A stretch of 64,000 nt of DNA, taken from Massilia alkalitolerans DSM 17462. GTDB taxonomy: Bacteria; Pseudomonadota; Gammaproteobacteria; Burkholderiales; Burkholderiaceae_D. Of the stretch, positions 26,910 to 34,895 are shown one piece after another. Every line of letters begins with the position of its first letter. The stretch's first letter is position 1. Below the pieces are notes generated by a model. It was not told the origin of the DNA and ran no database searches. It was given only the letters and a program-made list of their open reading frames with translations. The stretch spans positions 284,882 through 348,881 of the forward strand of contig NZ_ATYR01000002.1 of NCBI RefSeq assembly GCF_000427785.1. The letters run 5' to 3'. The translations under genes and the position numbers were made by a program.

Positions 26910-27251
26910 ATGCATCTCCATCGATGGGTTGCCTTCGGCACCCTGCTGGCCGCAGCGTTTCACGCGCATGCTGGACAGCCATCCCGCACGCCTGACCCGG
27001 CCGACCCGGCCGCGGCCGTGCCCGCCATCATCTACCAGTCAGCCCTGGCCGGCTACACATCGACCGACAAGGCAGCGCCGCCGCCGGACAAGGCCTGGCG
27101 CGCCGCCAACGCGACAGTTGCTGGCCAGCCAGGCCATGCCGGGCACCATGCGCCGGCTGCGGAACCGCGCAAGGAATCGGCGCCGTCCGAGCCGGGACCG
27201 GGAAGCACGGCGCCGGCGCACGCGCAGCACAAGCAGCACCAGCACCACTGA
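26910..27251 (+). CDS. Small His-rich periplasmic protein of the copper locus
   Basis: A 113-residue exported protein starting at ATG 26910 with AGGA upstream. A signal peptide ends at A-H-A-G. The middle has a Y-Q-S-A-L-A-G-Y motif and W-R-x-A-N-x-x-V, a pattern I associate with short proteins preceding TolC-type genes in metal-resistance loci. The C-terminus is a His/Gln cluster (H-K-Q-H-Q-H-H) suited to copper binding. It ends 13 bp before the TolC-family gene. Confidence 0.7.
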   Translation: MHLHRWVAFGTLLAAAFHAHAGQPSRTPDPADPAAAVPAIIYQSALAGYTSTDKAAPPPDKAWRAANATVAGQPGHAGHHAPAAEPRKESAPSEPGPGSTAPAHAQHKQHQHH

Positions 27252-27264
27252 GCGGAGCCGACCG

Positions 27265-28680
27265 ATGACTAACAGAGAATTTCCCCCGGCGCTGCGCGCG
27301 CTGGCGATCGGCGCCATCGCCCTCACGCTCGGCGGCTGCGCCAGCTTTTCACGCGATGGCGGCCTCGAGGGCGTCTCGGCCATGACTGCCGAGCGCACCG
27401 GCCAGGACCTGCGCCTGCCGCGCGCCGGCGACGTCCCCGCCCATGCCGAGCTGGATGCACTGCTGAAGCAGCCGCTGTCAGCCGACGGTGCGGTGCGCGT
27501 GGCCTTGCTGGGCAACCGCGGCCTGCGCGCCTCGCTGGCCCAGCTGGGCGTGGCCGAAGCCGACCTGGTCCAGGCCGGGCGGCTTGCCAACCCGAGCCTG
27601 GGCTTCGGCCGCATGTCGGGCCATGGCGAAACCGAGATCGAACGCAGTGTCATGTTCGACCTGGTGGGCCTCTTGACCATGCCGCTGCGCCGCGACATCG
27701 AGGCGCGCCGCTTCGAAAGCGCCAAGCTGGTGGCCGCCAGCGCGGCAGTGCGCCACGCGCTTGACACCCGCAAGGCCTGGTTCCGCGCCGTCGCCGCCAA
27801 CGAATCGGCGCGCTACGCCGAACAGGTGCACGAAGCGGCACAGGCCGGCGCCGAGCTGGCCCAGCGTATGGCCAGGGTCGGCAACCTGAGCGCCCTCGAC
27901 AGCGCCCGCGAGCAGGCCTTTTCCGCCGAGGCTGCCGCCCAGCTGGCCCGTGCCCGCCACAATGCCAGCGCCACCCGCGAGCAGCTTACCAGGCTGATGG
28001 GCGTGTGGGGTGCGCATACCGCCTTCCAATTACCGGACCGGCTACCCGAGCTGCCGGCAGCGCCGCGCGAGCCCGCCAACATCGAGACCCTGGCGATGCA
28101 GCAGCGTCTCGACCTGCGCCTGGCGAAGCTGGAGGCCGAGGCGACTGCGCGCGCACTCGGGCTGTCGAAGGCCACCGGCTTCGTCAACGTGCTGCATGCC
28201 GGCTATGCGAATGCCAGCAAGAGCGGCGCGCCGCGCGAAAACGGCTACGAGATCGAGCTCGCGCTGCCCCTGTTCGACTGGGGCGGTGCGCGCACGGCAA
28301 AAGCCGAGGCGCTCTACATGCAGACGGTGCACCGCACCGCCGATACCGCCATCCAGGCCCGCTCGCAGGTGCGCGAAGCCTATTCCGCCTACCGCACCAG
28401 CCATGACCTGGCTCGCCACTACCGCGACGAGATCGTCCCGCTGCGCAAGAAGATCTCGGAAGAGACCCTGCTGCGCTACAACGGCATGCTGATGAGCGTG
28501 TTCGAGCTGCTGGCCGACACCCGCGCCTCGATCGGCGCCGTGAACGCCGCGATCGAGGCCCAGCGCGATTTCTGGATCGCCGATACCGATCTGCAGGCCG
28601 CCATCAGCGGCAGCGGCGGCGCGAGCGTGAACATGGCTGGCCCAAGTGCCGGTACCGACGCCGCTGCCGCGGCGCACTAA
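27265..28680 (+). CDS. TolC-family outer-membrane efflux lipoprotein
   Basis: A 471-residue outer-membrane factor. ATG 27265 starts a lipoprotein signal with lipobox L-G-G-C near residue 25. Long amphipathic helical stretches (about 100-270 and 300-460) and the repeated domain layout match the TolC/OEP family. Internal markers include R-L-A-N-P-S-L-G and the inner-strand motif L-P-L-F-D-W-G near 335. It would form an outer-membrane channel for copper or another compound. No RND pump or membrane-fusion gene follows; the next gene is a multicopper oxidase. Confidence 0.88.
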   Translation: MTNREFPPALRALAIGAIALTLGGCASFSRDGGLEGVSAMTAERTGQDLRLPRAGDVPAHAELDALLKQPLSADGAVRVALLGNRGLRASLAQLGVAEADLVQAGRLANPSLGFGRMSGHGETEIERSVMFDLVGLLTMPLRRDIEARRFESAKLVAASAAVRHALDTRKAWFRAVAANESARYAEQVHEAAQAGAELAQRMARVGNLSALDSAREQAFSAEAAAQLARARHNASATREQLTRLMGVWGAHTAFQLPDRLPELPAAPREPANIETLAMQQRLDLRLAKLEAEATARALGLSKATGFVNVLHAGYANASKSGAPRENGYEIELALPLFDWGGARTAKAEALYMQTVHRTADTAIQARSQVREAYSAYRTSHDLARHYRDEIVPLRKKISEETLLRYNGMLMSVFELLADTRASIGAVNAAIEAQRDFWIADTDLQAAISGSGGASVNMAGPSAGTDAAAAAH

Positions 28681-28694
28681 GCAAGGAAACCAAC

Positions 28695-30089
28695 ATGAGT
28701 TCTCGACGAGATTTTTTCACCGGCGCCGCGGCCCTGGTCGGCGCCGGACTGGTGAGCCGCGCCGGCGCCGCCACCCTGCCGGAAGCACCCGTGATGAACA
28801 CGGCAGCCACGCAACCGCCGCCGCCGCCGCCCAACGGCCGCCCGTACAACCCGGTGGTGACCCTGAACGGCTGGTCGCTGCCCTGGCGCATGAACAACGG
28901 CGTCAAGGAGTTCCACCTGGTCGCCGAGCCGGTGGTGCGCGAGATCGCGCCCGGCATGAAGGCCAACCTTTGGGGCTACAACGGCCAGAGCCCGGGACCC
29001 ACGATCGAAGTGGTCGAGGGCGACCGGGTGCGCATCTTCGTCACCAACCGCCTGCCGGAGCACACCAGCATCCACTGGCACGGGCAGCGCCTGCCGAACG
29101 GCATGGACGGCGTCACCGGGCTGACCCAGCCGGGCATCCAGCCGGGCAAGACCTTCGTGTACGAGTTCGTGGCACGGCGCCCGGGCACCTTCATGTACCA
29201 CCCGCATGCGGACGAGATGGTACAGATGGCGATGGGCATGATGGGTTTCTGGGTCACGCACCCGAAGAACCCGTCCCGGCACCGGGTCGACCGCGACTTC
29301 GTGTTCCTGCTGAACGCCTACGACATCGAGCCGGGCAGCTATACGCCGCGCGTCAACGAGATGCTGGACTTTAACCTGTGGACCTTCAACAGCCGCGCCT
29401 TCCCGGGCATCGACACAATGAACGTGCGCCTGAACGACCGGGTACGCATCCGCGTCGGCAACCTGACCATGACCAACCACCCGATCCACCTGCACGGGCA
29501 CGAGTTCGAGGTGACGGGCACCGATGGCGGCTGGACCCGGCCCGAATCCCGCTGGCCGGAAGTGACGACCGACGTCGGCGTCGGCCAGATGCGCGCCATC
29601 GAGTTCATCGCCGACGAGCCGGGCGACTGGGCCTTCCATTGCCACAAGTCGCACCACACCATGAACGCCATGGGACACGACGTGCCGACCCTGATCGGCG
29701 TCGACCACCGCGGCGTGGCCGAGAAGATCAGCAAGCTGGTTCCCGACTACATGGTGATGGGCGACAAGGGCGGCTCGATGGGTGACATGGAGATGGCGCT
29801 GCCCGACAACACCCTGCCGATGATGACCGGCCAGGGCCCCTTCGGCGGCGTCGAGATGGGCGGCATGTTCACGGTGCTGAAGGTGCGCAAGGACCAGAAA
29901 GCCGGCGACTACAAGGACCCGGGCTGGTACCGGCATCCGCCCGGCACCGTCGCCTACGAGTGGAAGGGCGAAGCGCCCGCCGCCGTACGCAGCCAGTCGG
30001 CCGGCGGCCAGGCCATGCCTGCGGCCAGTAACTCGCCCGAGGTCGAAGTCACGGTGCGCAAGCCCAAGGGGCACCAGGGTCACCACTGA
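28695..30089 (+). CDS. Multicopper oxidase, Tat-exported
   Basis: A 464-residue periplasmic copper oxidase, likely oxidising Cu(I). The N-terminus has S-R-R-D-F-F plus a hydrophobic stretch (Tat signal). All four copper motifs are visible: H-W-H-G (about 127), Y-H-P-H-A-D-E (about 170), H-P-I-H-L-H-G-H-E-F (about 265) and H-C-H-K-S-H-H (about 320), the last followed by the likely axial Met. Each copper site is therefore complete. The protein ends in G-H-Q-G-H-H, an extra His cluster shared in style with its neighbour. It is shorter than CopA and lacks the long Met-rich insert. It lies 14 bp after the TolC-family gene in the same operon. Confidence 0.92.
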   Translation: MSSRRDFFTGAAALVGAGLVSRAGAATLPEAPVMNTAATQPPPPPPNGRPYNPVVTLNGWSLPWRMNNGVKEFHLVAEPVVREIAPGMKANLWGYNGQSPGPTIEVVEGDRVRIFVTNRLPEHTSIHWHGQRLPNGMDGVTGLTQPGIQPGKTFVYEFVARRPGTFMYHPHADEMVQMAMGMMGFWVTHPKNPSRHRVDRDFVFLLNAYDIEPGSYTPRVNEMLDFNLWTFNSRAFPGIDTMNVRLNDRVRIRVGNLTMTNHPIHLHGHEFEVTGTDGGWTRPESRWPEVTTDVGVGQMRAIEFIADEPGDWAFHCHKSHHTMNAMGHDVPTLIGVDHRGVAEKISKLVPDYMVMGDKGGSMGDMEMALPDNTLPMMTGQGPFGGVEMGGMFTVLKVRKDQKAGDYKDPGWYRHPPGTVAYEWKGEAPAAVRSQSAGGQAMPAASNSPEVEVTVRKPKGHQGHH

Positions 30090-30140
30090 GCGTTTTCCGA
30101 CACAAGCAATAAGCAATCAACAAACAAGGAGAGACACACC

Positions 30141-30488
30141 ATGAAAGCATTCCTGCAGCATTCCCTCGCGATCCTGATGGCCGGCGCGGCCGCGCTGGCA
30201 ACGGCCCAGGACCACCAGCACGCCGGCAACGGCGCCCATGAAGCGAGCGCGCCGAACGCCGCGGCTACGCTCACCGAAGGCGAAGTCAGGAAAATCGACA
30301 AGGAGGCGGGCAAGATCACGCTGCGCCATGGCGAAATCCGGAATCTCAACATGGCCGCGATGACGATGGTCCTGCGCGTGCAGGACCCGGCGATGCTCGA
30401 TCAGGTGGAGGTGGGCGACAAGGTGCAGTTCGCGGCCGAGCGCCTGAACGGCGCCATTACCATCGTCCAGATGCAGAAGGCGCAGTAA
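30141..30488 (+). CDS. CusF-like periplasmic copper-binding protein
   Basis: A 115-residue exported protein. ATG 30141 follows AAGGAG and a signal peptide ends near A-T-A-Q. A His-rich spacer is followed by the OB-fold CusF domain (about 45-115). The metal motif reads N-M-A-A-M-T-M, so the capping Trp of E. coli CusF is Met here while both ligand Met remain. It would carry Cu(I) in the periplasm. It follows the oxidase gene by 51 bp. Confidence 0.87.
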   Translation: MKAFLQHSLAILMAGAAALATAQDHQHAGNGAHEASAPNAAATLTEGEVRKIDKEAGKITLRHGEIRNLNMAAMTMVLRVQDPAMLDQVEVGDKVQFAAERLNGAITIVQMQKAQ

Positions 30489-30509
30489 TACCCACACCAT
30501 GGAGCACAC

Positions 30510-30953
30510 ATGATCAAGCAGCCACTCGCAGCATGCATCCTCGCCCTCGCGTTCGCAGGCGTCCATTCGGCCGCCCTCGCGGCCACGCCGAAAGAAACCG
30601 TCGCGGCGTTCCACGAAGCGCTGACAAACGGCGACAAGGACCGGGCGCTCGCCTTCCTGTCGCCCACGGTCGCCATCTACGAGGCCGGCTACGTCGAACG
30701 CTCGCGCGACGAGTACGCCCAGCATCACCTGGGCGGCGACATGGAGTTTGCGCGAACCACGACCCGCAAGCTGCTCAAGCAGAGCGAGCGCATCGACGGC
30801 AATACTGCCATTGTCTGGGAGGAAACCGAGACCACCGGCACCGCGCGCGGCAAGCCGGTGCATGCTTTCGGCACCGGCACGATGGTGCTCGAAAAAGAGG
30901 GTGACGGCTGGGCGATCGTGCACGTGCACTGGTCGTCGCGCAAGGCAAAGTAA
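30510..30953 (+). CDS. Exported NTF2-like / DUF4440 family protein
   Basis: A 147-residue protein with a signal peptide (about 1-24) and a single NTF2-like cone fold: T-V-A-A-F-H-E-A-L start, paired strands with V-W-E-E-T-E-T, and a final W-A-I-V-H-V-H-W strand. GGAG precedes the ATG. It is the last gene of the copper operon, 21 bp after the CusF-like gene. The family is a generic small-molecule-binding fold, so the role in copper handling is unknown. Confidence 0.8.
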   Translation: MIKQPLAACILALAFAGVHSAALAATPKETVAAFHEALTNGDKDRALAFLSPTVAIYEAGYVERSRDEYAQHHLGGDMEFARTTTRKLLKQSERIDGNTAIVWEETETTGTARGKPVHAFGTGTMVLEKEGDGWAIVHVHWSSRKAK

Positions 30954-30962
30954 GCCAACCGC

Positions 30963-30983
30963 CCCGGCGCTTCCGGCGCCGGG
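30963..30983 (+). terminator. Hairpin after the copper operon
   Basis: An 8-bp stem CCCGGCGC / GCGCCGGG with a 5-nt loop lies 10 bp after the last stop codon. There is no T-run, so it may be a pause or stability hairpin rather than an intrinsic terminator. Confidence 0.4.
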
Positions 30984-31125
30984 CGCCCCTTCACCCATCT
31001 CCGCATCCCGCCGGCGCGTCCCTCCTTCCTCCCCGCCACACGCCCCGCAAGGCGCCTTCATCGATGGCTGTTCGTCAATACGAAAGTTATGGACGAGCTC
31101 GCAAAGTGCCTATACCATTTAATTA

Positions 31126-31140
31126 ATTGGTCAGACCAAT
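31126..31140. promoter_or_regulatory. Perfect 15-bp palindrome, GntR(FadR)-type operator candidate
   Basis: ATTGGTCAGACCAAT is a perfect inverted repeat around a central A. It matches the TTGGT-N3-ACCAA form bound by FadR-subfamily GntR regulators, several of which control uronate genes. It lies 76 bp upstream of the pectate lyase start, a plausible operator position. No GntR gene is in the window. Confidence 0.6.
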
Positions 31141-31216
31141 CTCTCTAGTGGTACGTGCAATACAAAATTGGCCTGAGCAGTTTTGTAGTCAAAAATAACA
31201 CTTTGGAGACCAAAAC

Positions 31217-33517
31217 ATGATTCAAAGCTTGCAACGTACCAGCCTTGCGGCCGCCGTCGGCGTGCTCCTCAGCGCCTGTGGCGGTGGCGAACCCGAGACG
31301 GCGACGGCGATGTCGATGTCGAGAACCTCTTCCCTCGTCGCGTCCAGCGCCACGGCCAGTACCGGCTGCCCGGCGCTGACCCTGAACGGTGTCGACGCCC
31401 AGACCCTCACCGGCGCTTCCACACCGCTCCAGCTGGGCACCTACGGCACCCGCAGGCCTGGAGCCCCGGTCCTGGTGGGCGGCAAGCACTCCCCCGCCAA
31501 CTACCGCACTGCGCCAGTCCTGCCGAACTGGCAGTTCGCCACCTCCGACCCGACGGGTGGCGTCCTGACTTTCGAATGCGACGCGGCGCCGGACGCCGGG
31601 TGGCACAGCTACAAGCGCAGCGGCAGCGCGCACGAGAAAGTGGTCGTCACCGGCGGGCGCAATGCGGCGCCCCAGCACATCTACACGGTTTACAACGGCC
31701 AGCAGCTGGTCGCCGCGCTGAACGAAGCAGGACTGGCGCCGAAGATCGTCCGGATCGTCGGCCACATCGACCTGCGGATGAGCGCCAACAACACCGTCTT
31801 CAAGGAATACGAAAGCTACACCGACCAGAAATACGGCGGCTCGATCAGCATCCCGTCGAACACCACCCTGGTCGGCATCAACGACGCCCAGGGCCGCGCC
31901 GCCCGCATCACCGGCACCACGCTGCTGGTCGGCGGCGAGCTGGCGGCAAGCCAGGGCGGCGATGCGGAAGCCGACTTCAAGTCCTGGATCGCGTCCGGCA
32001 AGGACGGCGACCTGTTCCCCACCTGGACCCGCAACGTCATCATCCGCAACATCGCCCTCGACACTCCCTGGGACGTCAACCCGGAGGATTCGGCGAATGC
32101 CTATGCGGACGGGGTGACGATTTCGCGCTCGCAGAACATCTGGGTCGACCACGTCACCATCAGCGACGGCGATACGCCCGACCGGCTGGCCAGCGACACC
32201 CGCCACGACGGCGCGCTCGACATCGTGCGCGGTTCCGACTACGTGACGCTGTCGAACAGCAAGTTCTTCAAGCATGGCAAGACCACCCTGGTCGGCAACG
32301 GCGACAGCGGCCGCGCCTGGAGCGACGCCGGACGCCTGCACGTCACCTTTACCGGCCTGCACTGGCAAGGAACCGCGAGCCGCTTGCCGCTGATCCGCTT
32401 CGGCCAGCTGCACACCTTCAACAACCTGCTCGAAGGCGACACCGCTCCGGCCGATCCGGACATGAAGTTCGCGGGCGGCCTGGACGTGCGCTACCAGTCC
32501 GACGTCCTGTCCGAACATAACTATTACTTGTTCAAGAACCTGAAGCCTTCCCAGGTAGGCGGCAAGGTCTCCAGCGGCAAGGACGCGATCAGCTACCGCG
32601 CCTCGGGCGAACTGTTCATCAACGACAAGGGCGACGACACCAAGCCCTGGGTCGGTGGGGCGATCGACATCTCGAGCGCCCTGATGGCGGCAACCGGCCT
32701 GCCGCGCCTCGACAGGTGGACGCCCCCGTACAACTACAGCGCCATGCCGGCCGACCAGGCCTGCGTGTTCGTGAAGAACAATGCGGGCGCCGGACGCGTC
32801 AACAATCCGGGCACCGACGCCACCTGCACCGCGGCCAGCACCACCACGCCGCCGACCAACCCGACCGATCCGACGCCAACCGATCCGACCCCGACCGATC
32901 CGACCCCGACCGATCCGCAGCCGCCGGTCATCGCACCCACCTGCACGGCCCTGTTCAACTGCAGCTCCGGGGTCGGACAAGGCGTGATGAATACCGCAGT
33001 GACGGCGCCGGTGGGAAGCTCGCTGCTCAATGGCGTGTACACCATCGCCGGCGGCGGCAACATCTCGACCTCGACCAGCTACAACTTCTTCTTCAAGTAC
33101 ATGCCCCTGACCGGCAACTTCACGATGACGGCGAAGATGCTGACCCAGGGCGGCAGCGCGAGCGGAGCCCGTGCCGGCCTGCTGGCGACCGACTCGGTGA
33201 CGGGCCAGGGCACCTATGCGTGGACGGCGCGCTATGCCAGCACCGGTGAGATCCGGCGCGCCATCAACGGCGACAACAAGTCGGTCCTGTCCGGCTATTC
33301 GACGACGACCCTGCCGGTGTGGGTGCGCATCGAACGCCGCGGCAATGCCTTGTACTCGGCGGCGTCGCGCGACGGCCTCACCTGGACCGAGGCGACCAGC
33401 GTCAACGTCACGGCGCCGACCCTGTATGTCGGCATGGCCGTCTCCTCGGGCAGCAACACGGTCGGACAGTCCGCGAGCTTCAGCAAGCTCACGGTCGTCG
33501 GCGGTGGCCTGAACTGA
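31217..33517 (+). CDS. Pectate lyase PL1 lipoprotein with C-terminal beta-sandwich domain
   Basis: A 766-residue secreted or surface lipoprotein that cleaves polygalacturonate. ATG 31217 follows GGAG; the lipobox is L18-S19-A20-C21. The PL1 beta-helix spans about 75-545, with V-D-H-V-T-I-S-D and the R-L-P-L-I-R-F-G block carrying the catalytic-type Arg residues. A Thr/Asp/Pro linker (from about 550) leads to a 190-residue C-terminal domain that resembles a DUF1349 / concanavalin-like sandwich, probably for binding carbohydrate. A palindromic operator lies upstream and a strong hairpin downstream. It is 9 kb from the rhamnogalacturonan locus but belongs to the same pectin programme. Confidence 0.92.
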   Translation: MIQSLQRTSLAAAVGVLLSACGGGEPETATAMSMSRTSSLVASSATASTGCPALTLNGVDAQTLTGASTPLQLGTYGTRRPGAPVLVGGKHSPANYRTAPVLPNWQFATSDPTGGVLTFECDAAPDAGWHSYKRSGSAHEKVVVTGGRNAAPQHIYTVYNGQQLVAALNEAGLAPKIVRIVGHIDLRMSANNTVFKEYESYTDQKYGGSISIPSNTTLVGINDAQGRAARITGTTLLVGGELAASQGGDAEADFKSWIASGKDGDLFPTWTRNVIIRNIALDTPWDVNPEDSANAYADGVTISRSQNIWVDHVTISDGDTPDRLASDTRHDGALDIVRGSDYVTLSNSKFFKHGKTTLVGNGDSGRAWSDAGRLHVTFTGLHWQGTASRLPLIRFGQLHTFNNLLEGDTAPADPDMKFAGGLDVRYQSDVLSEHNYYLFKNLKPSQVGGKVSSGKDAISYRASGELFINDKGDDTKPWVGGAIDISSALMAATGLPRLDRWTPPYNYSAMPADQACVFVKNNAGAGRVNNPGTDATCTAASTTTPPTNPTDPTPTDPTPTDPTPTDPQPPVIAPTCTALFNCSSGVGQGVMNTAVTAPVGSSLLNGVYTIAGGGNISTSTSYNFFFKYMPLTGNFTMTAKMLTQGGSASGARAGLLATDSVTGQGTYAWTARYASTGEIRRAINGDNKSVLSGYSTTTLPVWVRIERRGNALYSAASRDGLTWTEATSVNVTAPTLYVGMAVSSGSNTVGQSASFSKLTVVGGGLN
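32864..32923 (+). repeat. 15-bp tandem repeat coding a TDPTP linker
   Basis: Four copies of a 15-bp unit (ACC GAT CCG ACC CCG type), the outer ones slightly diverged, encode a Thr-Asp-Pro-Thr-Pro linker between lyase and C-terminal domain. The number of copies could vary between strains. Confidence 0.8.
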
Positions 33518-33536
33518 GGCGCTTCAAGCACGCTTG

Positions 33537-33569
33537 CCGCTGCGACGGCCACGGCGGCCGTCGCAGCGG
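33537..33569 (+). terminator. Strong hairpin after the pectate lyase gene
   Basis: A perfect 14-bp G+C-rich stem (CCGCTGCGACGGCC with its complement) and a 5-nt loop lie 19 bp after the stop codon. The sequence after it is only weakly T-rich (CCCTTT), so it may terminate weakly in both directions or protect the 3' end. Confidence 0.55.
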
Positions 33570-33604
33570 ATATCCCTTTACCCCATCCTGAACGAGCAGA
33601 ACCC

Positions 33605-34243
33605 ATGAAACTGACTATCAAACCGATCGCCCTTCTCCTGGCCCTGTGCGCCTGCGTCTCGTCGGCCAGCGCAGCCAACATCTCGTACACCGGAGAGTTC
33701 GCCTACGATAACGACGTCAAGCTGTTCCAGTTCACCGTCGAGACCCTGTCGACGGTCGGTCTGCGCACCTGGTCGTATGCCGGCGGCATCAACGCGGCGG
33801 GCGAGACGATTGCCCGTGGCGGCTTCGACCCGATCGTGGCGCTGTTCGACTCGGCTGGCCAGCTGATCGGCGAGCAGGACGACGGCGGCTGCCGCAAGGT
33901 CGCCGCCGACGCGCTCACCCGCCAGTGCTGGGACATCAACTACAGCATCGAGCTGGCGCCGGGCACCTATACCGCATCGCTCCAGCAATACAACAATTAC
34001 AGCGTCAGCAGCAACCTGGCGGACGGCTTCTACTACCAGGACGCCGCGTACCGGAACTTCCGCAACGGCTTTGTCGATGAAATGGACATCAAGCGCAACG
34101 GTTCCTGGGCCTTCGACCTGCTGAACGTGAGCCTGCCGGCCCCGGCGCAAGTGCCGGAACCCGGGTCGATCTGGCTGGTGGGCGCGGCGCTGGCCGGCTT
34201 GACGGCAATGCGCCGCCGCACAGCCGGGCGGTCCAGGGCCTGA
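33605..34243 (+). CDS. PEP-CTERM sorting domain protein
   Basis: A 212-residue exported protein with a signal peptide (1-23) and a beta-rich body (about 25-175) resembling the DVUF0132-type pre-peptidase-like fold of other PEP-CTERM proteins. The C-terminus has V-P-E-P-G-S, a hydrophobic helix and M-R-R-R, the exosortase recognition signal. It would be cut and anchored at the outer surface during biofilm or exopolysaccharide production. Two Cys in the body may pair. Function beyond surface display is unknown. Confidence 0.88.
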   Translation: MKLTIKPIALLLALCACVSSASAANISYTGEFAYDNDVKLFQFTVETLSTVGLRTWSYAGGINAAGETIARGGFDPIVALFDSAGQLIGEQDDGGCRKVAADALTRQCWDINYSIELAPGTYTASLQQYNNYSVSSNLADGFYYQDAAYRNFRNGFVDEMDIKRNGSWAFDLLNVSLPAPAQVPEPGSIWLVGAALAGLTAMRRRTAGRSRA

Positions 34244-34310
34244 GGCAACAGCGGCGAGCCGCCGCCATGCGTCGACATGGCGGCGCCGAAGTCCGTGCTG
34301 CGCCGGTCCT

Positions 34311-34646
34311 TCACTTGCAATGCTGGCGCATCATTTCCATGTGCTGGTCGCGCTGCTCGGGCGACATGCTTTGCATCTGACGCTCTGCGATCGCCCGCCG
34401 CGCTTCCTCGTTCGGCGCAGCTTGCATCTCCCGGTGCATGGCGCACATCGTTCCGTCGTTGGAGTGTTGCGTCGCACTGCCGGTCGCGCCCCCGCCCGTT
34501 GCCGTTTCCAGCCCGTAGAATGGACCGGAAGGCGGGGCGCTGGTGGCAGCGGTGGATGGGCCGCCGTGCGATGCGGCGCAGCCGGCCAGGGCCAGCGCCG
34601 CCAGGACAGCCGTCAAACGGCGCGAAGCGTCCCGTGTGATGTTCAT
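34311..34646 (-). CDS. Small lipoprotein with Met/Gln/His-rich tail
   Basis: A 111-residue lipoprotein. I start at ATG 34646, which opens a clean signal with lipobox L-A-G-C; the longer upstream frame is not sensible. A Ser/Thr/Pro/Gly-rich spacer is followed by M-C-A-M-H and a charged helical end rich in Met, Gln and Arg (about 75-111), ending Q-H-C-K. The Met/His/Cys content could bind metal. I do not recognise the family. Confidence 0.65.
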   Translation of the reverse strand: MNITRDASRRLTAVLAALALAGCAASHGGPSTAATSAPPSGPFYGLETATGGGATGSATQHSNDGTMCAMHREMQAAPNEEARRAIAERQMQSMSPEQRDQHMEMMRQHCK

Positions 34647-34895
34647 GATCGTGCTCCCGTTCGTCGACAAACGTGGCCGCCCGGCGTCCGTGCCCACGGG
34701 CCGGGGCAGCAATCAAGCTAGATTCATGAATCGCCGCACGGATGTCAAGCAGGCGCGTGCGCAAAATATTTTTTGACGAAAGTGCATCCAAATCGCTGCG
34801 TCCGGCGTAGAGCCTGTATCCGCATTGCGCCGACCTTCGGCCGGCACGGTGGAAACCGGCAATCAACCTCTCCAACTTCTACGACAGGACGCGAC

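Noticed and set aside
32864-32923. CRISPR-like short repeat
   Set aside because: 15-bp in-frame tandem repeat coding a Pro/Thr linker, without spacers.
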